DNA from: Deltaproteobacteria bacterium | Lineage (GTDB): Bacteria > Desulfobacterota_B > Binatia > Binatales > Binataceae | DNA length: 9,441 nucleotides | Assembly (NCBI GenBank): GCA_021827465.1 | Contig: JAKAVX010000062.1 | Coordinates: 1-9,441 of the forward strand | Direction of reading: 5' to 3' | Shown here: one piece after another, positions 1 through 6,363 of the stretch | How positions within the stretch are numbered: the first letter of the stretch is position 1 | Layout of the letters: every line of letters starts with the position of its first letter | Position numbers and translations under genes: made by a program | The notes under the pieces: generated by a model | The model's input: only the letters and a program-made list of their open reading frames with translations | Told to the model about the DNA's origin: nothing | The model's database searches: none

Positions 1-139
1 GCCACCAGTCGAAATGGCGCGTGTCTTCGACCTTGACGACCTCCGCGCCCATCTCGGTAAGCATCGCGCCGACCAGCGGCCCCGCCCATCCCATCGAGAG
101 ATCGACCACGCGAAGTCTTTGATGCGGCGTCGTCGTCAT
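1..139 (-). CDS. Class III (CaiB/BaiF family) CoA-transferase, N-terminal fragment (partial)
   Basis: The reading frame starts at ATG 139 (minus strand) and runs off the window at base 1, giving about 46 residues beginning MTTTPHQRLRVVDLS. The stretch VVDLS-x6-GPLVGAMLTEMGAEVVKVE is the typical N-terminal Rossmann-like opening of class III CoA-transferases, which move CoA between carboxylic acids without a free-acid release step. The start overlaps the stop of the upstream CoA-transferase gene by ATGA (136-139), which indicates an operon with coupled translation. The pair may be paralogous enzymes or two subunits of one heteromeric enzyme, as in BbsEF; that is inference. The catalytic Asp region lies outside the window, so activity cannot be judged. 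Substrate unknown. The family call is firm; the exact function is not. Confidence 0.85.
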   Translation of the reverse strand, partial: MTTTPHQRLRVVDLSMGWAGPLVGAMLTEMGAEVVKVEDTRHFDWW

Positions 140-1353
140 ATGATTCCTGCCTGGCGAAGCCGCGAAAGCTCCGCGTCGTCGAGTCCGAGCCGTTCGCCGA
201 AAATCGCCCGGTTATGCTCGCCCAGGCGAGGCGCCGGACGCGTGGGTTCGGGGCAATGCGATGACAGGCGAAGCGGCGCACCGGGGATTTTGATTTCGCC
301 GAGCGCCGGGTCGCAGACGGTTTCGAAGTAGGCGCGCGCCTTCAGCTGCTCCCATTCGAGCACTTCGGCGACGCTCGGTATCGGCACGAGCGGAAGCGCG
401 CGCTTTCGGCCCTCGCGATACAGGAACGCGCGGTCGTGCGCGAGGAAAAACGGCTCGACGATTGCGAGCAGCGCGTCGCTGTTGACCATCCGCAGATACG
501 CGGTGCGAAACCGCTCGTCGCGGACCAGTTCCGGACGGCCCATCATTTCGCTCAGGCTTTCGAACTGCTTGTCGGTCACGCAATGAAGTCCCGCGTACCC
601 GTCGCGGCATCGAAGCGTCACGATCAGGAACGGTCCTATCGTGTAGCGCTTTCCGGTGCGCTCGCGCGTGACGCCCGTGTACTGGAACGTGACCGTCTCG
701 TAGATCATCGTGGCAACCGCGGCCTCGAGCAGCGAGACATCGACGTGCTGGCCGCATCCGAGCACGAAACGGCGCGCATAAAGCGCCTGCATCGCAGCCA
801 CCGCCGCGTAAAGCCCGCCGACGTATTGCGCCAGCGAGCCCGGCGGCGTGAGCGGCTCGCGCGTCGGCTCTCCGACCGGATAGGTCCATCCGCCGCGCGC
901 GAACAGCACCAGGTCGTTCAGCGGCGCGTCGCGGTCGGGACCGTCCTGCCCGAAATTCGAGATGGAGACGAGCGAGAGTTTCGGGAACCGTTCCAGGAGT
1001 TCGGCGGGCGAAAGCGCGGTCAGCTTCGCAAGCGTTCCCGGCGCGAAGTTCTCAACCAGCAGGTCGGCGCCGTCGAGCATCGCGAGCAGCATCTCGCGGG
1101 CGCGCTCGCGACGAAGGTCGAGCGTGACGCCGAGTTTGTTGGTATTGAGGAACGCAAACAGTCCGCCGCGGTCATCGGATGCACCGCACGCGCCGTCGCG
1201 CGACGGGCCACGACACCTCGCGCCTTCGCCCCACGGCGGCTCGACCTTGATAACTTCGGCGCCCATCTCGGCCAGCATCCTGGTCGCGTAGGGACCGGCG
1301 ATATGATGCGTCAGATCGACGACGCGGATGTCGCTGAGCGAGTTGTACCGCAT
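136..1353 (-). CDS. Class III (CaiB/BaiF family) CoA-transferase with Gln at the expected catalytic Asp position
   Basis: The gene encodes 405 aa, the usual length of this family. Recognisable segments are VVDLTHHIAGPYATRMLAEMGAEVIKVE (residues 11-38), LNTNKLGVTLDL (69-80), ENFAPGTLAKL (101-111) and the NFGQDGP loop (133-139). The LYAAVAAMQALYARR segment (181-195) follows the active-site region, and GEHNRAIF (378-385) is the typical C-terminal G-x-H-N/T motif. In most members the residue just before the YVAGLYAA-like helix is the Asp that forms the acyl anhydride and CoA thioester; here the aligned residue is Gln176 (codon 826-828, CAA). The enzyme may be inactive alone, a non-catalytic subunit, or use another nucleophile. 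ATG 1353 is preceded by GGGCAGG at about 7-nt spacing and by a promoter-like element at 1376-1405. The gene overlaps the next CoA-transferase gene by 4 nt. Substrate unknown. Confidence 0.9.
   Translation of the reverse strand: MRYNSLSDIRVVDLTHHIAGPYATRMLAEMGAEVIKVEPPWGEGARCRGPSRDGACGASDDRGGLFAFLNTNKLGVTLDLRRERAREMLLAMLDGADLLVENFAPGTLAKLTALSPAELLERFPKLSLVSISNFGQDGPDRDAPLNDLVLFARGGWTYPVGEPTREPLTPPGSLAQYVGGLYAAVAAMQALYARRFVLGCGQHVDVSLLEAAVATMIYETVTFQYTGVTRERTGKRYTIGPFLIVTLRCRDGYAGLHCVTDKQFESLSEMMGRPELVRDERFRTAYLRMVNSDALLAIVEPFFLAHDRAFLYREGRKRALPLVPIPSVAEVLEWEQLKARAYFETVCDPALGEIKIPGAPLRLSSHCPEPTRPAPRLGEHNRAIFGERLGLDDAELSRLRQAGII
1094..1129. repeat. Direct repeat copy 1 (within CoA-transferase gene), matched at 2514-2549
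   Basis: This 36-nt stretch matches 2514-2549 at 33 of 36 positions in the same orientation. Read on the minus strand it encodes the VTLDLRRERARE part of the CoA-transferase (about residues 76-87). The second copy, beyond fkbM, keeps the same reading frame: two of the three differences are silent third-position changes and one is Arg to His. That pattern fits two copies of a coding sequence rather than chance GC-rich similarity. Confidence 0.8.
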
Positions 1354-1375
1354 GAAGAGACCTGCCCCGAGCCGA

Positions 1376-1405
1376 ATCTGACTACCAATCGGCGCAGCCC
1401 GTCAA
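1376..1405 (-). promoter_or_regulatory. Candidate promoter of the CoA-transferase operon
   Basis: On the minus strand, TTGACG (1400-1405) resembles a sigma70 -35 box (5/6 to TTGACA). It is followed after 18 nt by TCAGAT (1376-1381), a weak -10. A start point near 1369 would leave a leader of about 16 nt before ATG 1353, with GGGCAGG as ribosome-binding site. The main support is comparative within the window: a second copy at 2550-2579 preserves the two decamers CTTGACGGGC and GTAGTCAGAT while the spacer between them has diverged, with a 1-nt length change. Conservation of two boxes but not of the spacer is what a promoter would show. The -10 is poor by sigma70 standards, so another sigma factor or a regulator site is possible. 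Confidence 0.5.
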
Positions 1406-1530
1406 GTGCTCGCGGCAGCCGCATGCGATTTCCGATTCGCTTCGCGCTGCCTCATCCGTCAGCACACCTCCGCCGTCCTCATCATCCCGGCTTGCGCGCA
1501 AAAAGATCCCCCGCCGCAAAGAATTCACAA

Positions 1531-1560
1531 ACTCTCGACGCTGGGGAGCGCTTCGAGGGT
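1531..1560. repeat. 12-pair hairpin with GGGG loop upstream of fkbM
   Basis: Bases 1531-1538 pair with 1553-1560 (8 pairs, one of them G-T). After a 2-nt bulge (1551-1552), 1539-1542 pair with 1547-1550 around the tetraloop 1543-1546. No T-tract follows on the plus strand, so it is not a textbook terminator in that direction. On the minus strand it is followed by a loosely T-rich stretch (about 1515-1530). It lies about 100 nt before the fkbM start and could be a leader structure of that transcript or a terminator facing the CoA-transferase genes. Confidence 0.55.
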
Positions 1561-1663
1561 GGCGCCTCTCGGGCGGCGAAGTTCGAACTCGGGACAGTAT
1601 CAGGTTGCCGAAGAAAGATCGTTTCTCACTGGATTAGCGTGTAGAGTAGCGGACGAGTGTAGG

Positions 1664-2506
1664 ATGAGTACTCTCGTTAGGGCGGCCCGCCTGTTCGCCA
1701 GACCCCTGTTGCTTGCGATGCCGGCGCGGCATCGGAAAAGGTACGCCCGCAAACTGGCCGCATGGCTCAGCCGCCGTGCATCGGACCGACTTGAGCCGTA
1801 CCCGGCAGACGGGGGTGTGATTCATTTGAATGTGGCCGAATCGCCCATGATGGCGATGCGAGCCATCGGACTTTACGAACTGGAAAAGCGCCGATTCTTA
1901 AGATCGATACTACGGCCGGGCGCGGTCTTCGTCGATGCTGGCGCCAACAAGGGTGACTTTTCGCTGCTTGCCGCGGCCGCAGTCGAGGACAAGGGCCGAG
2001 TGATCGCCGTCGAGCCCGAACCACGCAACGTCAGCGACCTGCGGCGAAACCTCGCGTTGAACCGATACTCGAATGTCGAGATTGTCGAGGCTGCGCTCTC
2101 GGATAGGGATTCCTCGGCGACACTCTATCTCGGCGACAAGAGCGGGTTTCATACACTCAAACCGGGGCAACCGGAACGCCGAGCCGGAGAGCTCCGGGTC
2201 AGGACGCGGCGGCTCGACTCAATCGCCGTGGAACTGGGCGTAAGACGAATCGACGCGGTCAAGATCGATGTCGAGGGGGGCGAAGTCGAACTGATTCGCG
2301 GCGCGCAGAGCGCGATTTCATCAAACCCGGCGATAGTGATGCTCATCGACCTCCATCCGCACCTCGGTGCCGACATCGACGCGCTGGAGGCGATACTGAC
2401 GAGCTTTGGCTTTCGATTCTTCGCGATGCATTCCCCGCAGCGCCAACTCGAGCATCTGCCACGCCGTCCAAGCGACGTGATCGCGCGAAGAACCCCGGCC
2501 AAATGA
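1664..2506 (+). CDS. FkbM-family SAM-dependent methyltransferase
   Basis: The gene encodes 280 aa. It has the FkbM (Methyltransf_21) layout: SAM-binding motif I VFVDAGANKGDFSLLAA (88-104), an acidic end of strand 2 in VIAVEPEPRN (113-122), an NxxxNVEIVEAALSD segment (133-147), and the family signature IDAVKIDVEGGEVELIRGA (196-214), followed by the C-terminal HPHLG and GFRFF parts. Members O-methylate sugars or small-molecule hydroxyls; the substrate here is unknown. ATG 1664 is chosen because it starts the family-length product with a basic, Arg-rich N-terminus (1-40); its ribosome-binding site is poor (AGG directly abuts the ATG). The only plus-strand gene in the window, it stands alone. Rare codons (TTA, AGA, ATA, CTA in a run at residues 79-83; more ATA later) differ from the neighbours, and copies of CoA-transferase sequence flank it, so recent arrival is plausible. 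The N-terminal basic segment might act in membrane association; that is speculative. Confidence 0.88.
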   Translation: MSTLVRAARLFARPLLLAMPARHRKRYARKLAAWLSRRASDRLEPYPADGGVIHLNVAESPMMAMRAIGLYELEKRRFLRSILRPGAVFVDAGANKGDFSLLAAAAVEDKGRVIAVEPEPRNVSDLRRNLALNRYSNVEIVEAALSDRDSSATLYLGDKSGFHTLKPGQPERRAGELRVRTRRLDSIAVELGVRRIDAVKIDVEGGEVELIRGAQSAISSNPAIVMLIDLHPHLGADIDALEAILTSFGFRFFAMHSPQRQLEHLPRRPSDVIARRTPAK

Positions 2507-2513
2507 ACGGCAG

Positions 2514-2579
2514 TCGCGGGCGCGCTCGTGACGAAGATCGAGTGTGACGATCTGACTACTAAGAGTCTCGCCCGTCAAG
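2514..2579 (-). pseudogene. Remnant of a CoA-transferase locus (promoter element fused to a coding fragment)
   Basis: Two adjacent blocks copy the locus at 1094-1406 in the same orientation. Bases 2514-2549 match 1094-1129 (33/36; minus-strand translation VTLDLRHERAR). Bases 2550-2579 match 1376-1406, keeping the decamers ATCTGACTAC and GCCCGTCAAG. In the intact locus these blocks are separated by 246 nt (1130-1375), which are missing here, so the start codon and the first 75 or so codons are gone. The similarity ends 7 nt after the fkbM stop codon on one side and at about 2580 on the other. No product is expected. If the promoter-like part still works, it would fire into the 3' end of fkbM as antisense. 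Confidence 0.7.
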
Positions 2580-2693
2580 GAGCGTTCATTCCCCTGCTAC
2601 CGTGCGCGCCGTTTACGCCCTGCAGATCGCACCTTCCCACGCCGGAGCATCCTCCTCGCTTCGTTGCTCAGGGCTGAGGCTGTCCGAGTAAGC

Positions 2694-2720
2694 GCGGCTC
2701 GCCGCAGCCGCCTCGGGCTG
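2694..2720 (-). terminator. GC-rich hairpins downstream of the PII gene (weak terminator candidate)
   Basis: In the spacer after the PII stop codon (2731 going down), bases 2705-2709 can pair with 2716-2720 (CAGCC/GGCTG) and, as an alternative, 2694-2697 with 2702-2705 (GCGG/CCGC). No run of T follows on the minus strand, so Rho-independent termination is doubtful. The rest of 2580-2693 shows nothing I recognise. Confidence 0.22.
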
Positions 2721-2730
2721 GGGTGCCGGG

Positions 2731-3391
<661 letters not shown>

Positions 3392-4000
3392 TCATGCCGC
3401 CCTGTTTCCCTTGCGCGACTGGAAGCGAGATTCCTCGCCGGCGATAAGCCGCCGGATATTCTCATGATGACGGAACAGGACCAACGCGCTCATCGCTATC
3501 GCAAGCATCAGGTACGGACGCGGGCCGGTCAACGCGGCAACCGCAGGCACCAGCACGATAGCGGCGCTTATCGAGGCGAGCGACATTATCCGGGTCGTCG
3601 CGAACACGACGACGAAAGCGGTAAGCGCTAGCACCAACGGCAGCGGCGCCAGCACCGCCCATATCCCGAGCGACGCCGAAACGCCCTTTCCGCCGCGAAA
3701 CCGCAGGAATACCGAGCATATCGCGCCCAAAAAGGCCGCAAACCCAGCCCATGCGATAACAACCGGCCCGAAACCCGCCGCGCGCGCGAACGCAACCGGG
3801 CCCGCGCCCTTCACAAGATCGCCGACAAAGGTCGCGGCCGCCGCGCCTCTGCCGGCGGCCCGCGCCACGTTGGTCATCCCGATATTCCCCGAGCCGACCG
3901 CGCGCGGATCGAAGCCCCCGAGCCGGCCCACGATTACGCCGAACGGTATCGAACCGACCAGGTATGACGCGACGATCAATATGAGGGCGTGAAGTGTCAT
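3392..4000 (-). CDS. plsY: Acyl-phosphate--glycerol-3-phosphate acyltransferase PlsY
   Basis: A 202-aa polytopic inner-membrane enzyme that moves an acyl group from acyl-phosphate (made by PlsX) to glycerol-3-phosphate, the first step of phosphatidic acid synthesis. The three family motifs are visible: GSGNIGMTN (36-44), FRGGKGVSASLG (101-112) and FRHHENIRRLIAGEESRF (176-193). Hydrophobic segments at about 4-24, 53-73, 78-98, 113-135 and 140-175 match the multi-pass fold. One deviation: the segment before motif 2 reads LGAICSVFLRF where relatives usually have a G-H...P pattern, so that His and Pro are replaced. The start ATG 4000 lies 28 nt after the tRNA-Pro CCA end, with GAAGG about 9 nt upstream as a likely ribosome-binding site. 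Transcription probably begins ahead of the tRNA. Confidence 0.94.
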   Translation of the reverse strand: MTLHALILIVASYLVGSIPFGVIVGRLGGFDPRAVGSGNIGMTNVARAAGRGAAAATFVGDLVKGAGPVAFARAAGFGPVVIAWAGFAAFLGAICSVFLRFRGGKGVSASLGIWAVLAPLPLVLALTAFVVVFATTRIMSLASISAAIVLVPAVAALTGPRPYLMLAIAMSALVLFRHHENIRRLIAGEESRFQSRKGNRAA

Positions 4001-4028
4001 GCGAGCAGGCCTTCGTGGGGGAGAAGAA

Positions 4029-4106
4029 TGGTCGGGGTGAGAGGATTTGAACCTCCGACTCCTGCGTCCCGAACGCAGTGCTCTGGCCAGGCTGAGCTAC
4101 ACCCCG
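4029..4106 (-). tRNA. tRNA-Pro (anticodon CGG), CCA encoded
   Basis: On the minus strand the acceptor stem CGGGGTG (4106-4100) pairs with CACCCCG (4039-4033), followed by discriminator A (4032) and an encoded CCA (4031-4029). The D arm contains TAGCTCAG. The anticodon arm is CTGCG-TTCGGGA-CGCAG, giving anticodon CGG, which reads CCG proline codons. The T arm is GGAGG-TTCAAAT-CCTCT. Length is 78 nt including CCA. It sits between rpe and plsY on the same strand, with a candidate promoter about 40 nt upstream, and may be cut from a transcript that continues into plsY. Confidence 0.96.
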
Positions 4107-4144
4107 GACTCAATTGCGCCCATGCGGGAGCGAAACGAGCCAAT

Positions 4145-4153
4145 TTTATAGCA
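4145..4153 (-). promoter_or_regulatory. Candidate extended -10 promoter for tRNA-Pro and plsY
   Basis: On the minus strand TGC-TATAAA (4153-4145) is an extended -10 element (TGn plus a 5/6 match to TATAAT), the most AT-rich spot between rpe and the tRNA. The -35 position 17 nt upstream (4168-4173, TCGCAC) is poor, as is tolerated with extended -10 boxes. The predicted start, near 4138, is about 32 nt before the tRNA 5' end. Confidence 0.45.
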
Positions 4154-4225
4154 TCTGCGATGCGCCCGTGCGAGTAGCGCCCATGCCGCAGACGCGTTCC
4201 GACTTGCGCCGACAAGCCGAGCCCC

Positions 4226-4954
4226 CTAGCCGCGCGCGACCTTCTCGCGCATCCCGGCGATTATCTTCGCGTAATCGCCATACCCGAAGATTCCGGAACC
4301 CGAGACGAACACGTTCGCGCCGGCGGCCTTGACGTCCGCGATGTTGTCGAGCTTGATCCCGCCGTCGATTTCGAGATCGATTGCAAGACCACGCCGCTCC
4401 AGATCGCGCCGGATCGCACGCAGCTTGTCGAGCGCGCCCGGGATGAACTCCTGCCCGCCGAATCCCGGATGCACGCTCATCACGAGGATCATGTCCAGAT
4501 GCTCCGCGGCGGCCAGCACGCGCTCTATCCCGGTCTCGGGATTGATCGCGACCGACGCGCGCGCGCCGAGCTTGCGCATCTGCGCTGCTATCGCGGGGAT
4601 ATCGGCGCACACTTCCTCGTGGACCGATATCGAGTTGGCGCCCGCCTTGACGAACGGCTCGAGGTACTTTCCCGGCTCGGTGATCATCAGATGAGCGTCG
4701 AGCGGGAGATCAGTCACCTTGCGGACCGATTTCAGCACCGGAACGCCGATCGAGATGTTCGGCACGAAATGCCCGTCCATCACGTCGAAATGGATAAGAT
4801 CGGCGCCCGCGCGCTCGACCGCGCGCACTTCGTCGCCGAGCCGTGCGAAATCGGCCGAAAGGATCGAGGGTGCGATTTTGTCGCGAAGCGCCACCGTGAC
4901 AACGAGATTAGCGTCTCGTCGGCGGGTGAGCCAAGACGCCGCGATCCCCGTCAT
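4226..4954 (-). CDS. rpe: Ribulose-phosphate 3-epimerase
   Basis: This cytosolic pentose-phosphate/Calvin-cycle enzyme interconverts ribulose-5-phosphate and xylulose-5-phosphate on a TIM barrel. Read from ATG 4954 it has 242 aa. Signature segments are KIAPSILSADFARLG (26-40), HFDVMDGHFVPN (55-66), DAHLMI (86-91), VMSVHPGFGGQ (158-168) and LEIDGGI (194-200). Metal ligands His55, Asp57, His88 and Asp197 are present, Asp57 and Asp197 being the acid/base pair, and the phosphate-binding GFGGQ and SGSGIFG are intact. ATG 4954 overlaps the rsmB stop by ATGA, which favours coupled translation, but it adds about 20 residues to the usual N-terminus. GTG 4894 would give a 222-aa protein of typical length and is a real alternative. 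The frame stays open far upstream into rsmB, which is only a GC-rich shadow. Confidence 0.95.
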   Translation of the reverse strand: MTGIAASWLTRRRDANLVVTVALRDKIAPSILSADFARLGDEVRAVERAGADLIHFDVMDGHFVPNISIGVPVLKSVRKVTDLPLDAHLMITEPGKYLEPFVKAGANSISVHEEVCADIPAIAAQMRKLGARASVAINPETGIERVLAAAEHLDMILVMSVHPGFGGQEFIPGALDKLRAIRRDLERRGLAIDLEIDGGIKLDNIADVKAAGANVFVSGSGIFGYGDYAKIIAGMREKVARG

Positions 4955-6363
4955 CGAGGGCTTTTGCGGCGGATAATCCGCGCGGCGAAAAACCCGTCGA
5001 AGCCGCCCCGGTCCGGCCGAAGCAGGATCGTGCCCGAAGGGCCAATCAGGTCGGCGATTTCGGCGCTCCACGGCGGCTTGGGATCGATCATGAACTCGCG
5101 ATTGCAATCGAGAAATCCTGCCACCACTGCGCTTCCCTCCTCGGGCGCGAGACTGCATACCGCGTACACGATCGCGCCGCCTTTCCGCACGAGCGTCGCC
5201 GCATTGGACAGCATCGCGGACTGAATCTCGCCCATCCGGGCCGGATCGCCCGGGCCAAGGCGCCATCGGATCTCCGGATGCTCGCGCAACGTGCCGAGCC
5301 CGGTGCACGGCGCGTCGAGCAGGACGAAATCGAAGGCCTCGCTGCGAAACGGTATCGCTGAGGAGGTGTCGGCCTGAACGAACATCGCGTTTAGATCCCC
5401 GAGCCGCCGCGCGACCGACGCCGCGGCCCGAAGCCCCGCGAGATTGATGTCGAATCCGATCACCCTGCCCTCGGCGCCAGCGAGCTCCGCGAGATGGGTC
5501 GTCTTGCCGCCCGGAGCGGCGGCGCAATCGATAACCGTCGCGCCGGGCGTCGGCGCAAGGATGCGCGCGACAATCTGCGAGGCTTCGGATTGCACGTGAA
5601 AAAGGCCTTCGCGAAAGCTTTCGCAATCGAAGCGCGGCGCGCCCTTCAGGATAACCGTTTCGGGAAACCGGCCCGCCGCGGCGACTTCCATCCCGTCGCG
5701 GGCGATTCGCGCGAGAATCTCGTCGCGCCCGGCGCGCCGCAGGTTGAGCCGTATCGCAGTCGGCGCGGCCTCGTTGTTCGCCGCCATCAGGCTCTCCGCG
5801 CCCTCGACGCCGAACCATTCGACGATCCGCTCGACGAGCCATCGCGGATGCGACCATCGGACGGCGAGATAGCCGATCTCACCGCGCGAGCGCGACGGAA
5901 GATCGATTGCGCCGCGAGTTGCCGCTCTCAGCACCGCGTTTACGAATCCGTGGGCGCCGCGCGCCGCGCGATTCTCATGCGCGAGGGTGACGGCGGTATC
6001 GACGGCGGCGTGCTTCGGTATCCGGTCGAGGAATCGGAGCTGAAAAAGCCCGAGACGGAGAATTTCGAGAACGACCGGATCGATCTCGGCGAGCGGACGG
6101 CGCGCGAGGCGCTCTATTTCGTAATCGAGCCGTCCGCGCCATGCGAGCGTCCCGAGCACGAGCCTCGTGAGCAGCCGGCGATCGGCTTCGGCAAAGGCAG
6201 GCAATCGGCTGCCGAGCAGGACGTCGGCGTACGAGCCGCGATTCTCGACCCGTACGAGGATTTCCAGAGCGGCGCGCCTTACCGCGAGTCCCGCGTCGTC
6301 GCCCTCGCCTTGGGCACGTCCCTTGGACGACGGGCGGCGCGCGATTTTGCGGCCGTCACTCAC
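4951..6363 (-). CDS. rsmB: 16S rRNA (cytosine-967-C5)-methyltransferase RsmB
   Basis: A 470-aa protein methylating C967 of 16S rRNA with SAM. An N-terminal NusB-like RNA-binding domain (about 25-150; RRAALEILVRVENRGSYAD, FVNAVLR) precedes the Fmu/NOL1-type methyltransferase domain. Visible motifs are DCAAAPGGKTTHLAEL (279-294, SAM loop), GFDIN (303-307), DAPCTGLGTLREHPEIRW (350-367) and YAVCSLAPEEG (400-410). Cys353 and Cys403 are the two cysteines this family uses, one as nucleophile and one for product release. The start is GTG 6363 (GTG AGT GAC), overlapping the fmt stop by 8 nt; the stop overlaps the rpe start by 4 nt, so it sits inside a coupled operon. The first 24 residues are polar and basic and probably disordered. 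Confidence 0.95.
   Translation of the reverse strand: MSDGRKIARRPSSKGRAQGEGDDAGLAVRRAALEILVRVENRGSYADVLLGSRLPAFAEADRRLLTRLVLGTLAWRGRLDYEIERLARRPLAEIDPVVLEILRLGLFQLRFLDRIPKHAAVDTAVTLAHENRAARGAHGFVNAVLRAATRGAIDLPSRSRGEIGYLAVRWSHPRWLVERIVEWFGVEGAESLMAANNEAAPTAIRLNLRRAGRDEILARIARDGMEVAAAGRFPETVILKGAPRFDCESFREGLFHVQSEASQIVARILAPTPGATVIDCAAAPGGKTTHLAELAGAEGRVIGFDINLAGLRAAASVARRLGDLNAMFVQADTSSAIPFRSEAFDFVLLDAPCTGLGTLREHPEIRWRLGPGDPARMGEIQSAMLSNAATLVRKGGAIVYAVCSLAPEEGSAVVAGFLDCNREFMIDPKPPWSAEIADLIGPSGTILLRPDRGGFDGFFAARIIRRKSPR

Larger units (their letters stand above)
1354..1663. other. Divergent intergenic region between the CoA-transferase operon and fkbM
   Basis: These 310 nt separate two divergent genes. 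They hold the CoA-transferase promoter-like element (1376-1405), a strong hairpin (1531-1560), a perfect 10-nt palindrome AGTTCGAACT (1580-1589) that could be an operator, and a small inverted repeat AGAAA-GATCG-TTTCT near 1613-1627. The fkbM frame stays open back to about 1406, but that extension has no family similarity I recognise. I found no convincing plus-strand -35/-10 pair for fkbM. Confidence 0.5.

Noticed and set aside
436..1644. Long plus-strand open frame opposite the CoA-transferase gene
   Set aside because: The translation is Arg/His/Glu-rich without domain character and lies exactly antisense to a clear CoA-transferase; similar antisense frames occur opposite rsmB (5494-6561) and the hydrolase (7911-8861).
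2321..2578. Minus-strand frame containing VTLDLRHERARD, as a functional small CoA-transferase-like protein
   Set aside because: Only about 12 residues resemble the family; the rest is antisense to fkbM and the only start is a TTG. It is better explained as a remnant.
2684..2716. CCGAG...CTCGG inverted repeat downstream of the PII gene as a strong terminator
   Set aside because: The arms are 5 nt, far apart, compete with other weak stems and are not followed by a T-tract.
4029..4106. tRNA-Pro as an integration site for a mobile element
   Set aside because: No integrase gene, no repeated tRNA 3' end nearby, and the flanking genes are core housekeeping genes.
4955..5857. Long open frame continuing upstream of rpe and antiphase to rsmB
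   Set aside because: It reads as Arg/Gly/Asp-rich low-complexity sequence, typical of out-of-frame translation of a GC-rich gene, while the rsmB frame has full family motifs. Only the part from about 4954 down is rpe.
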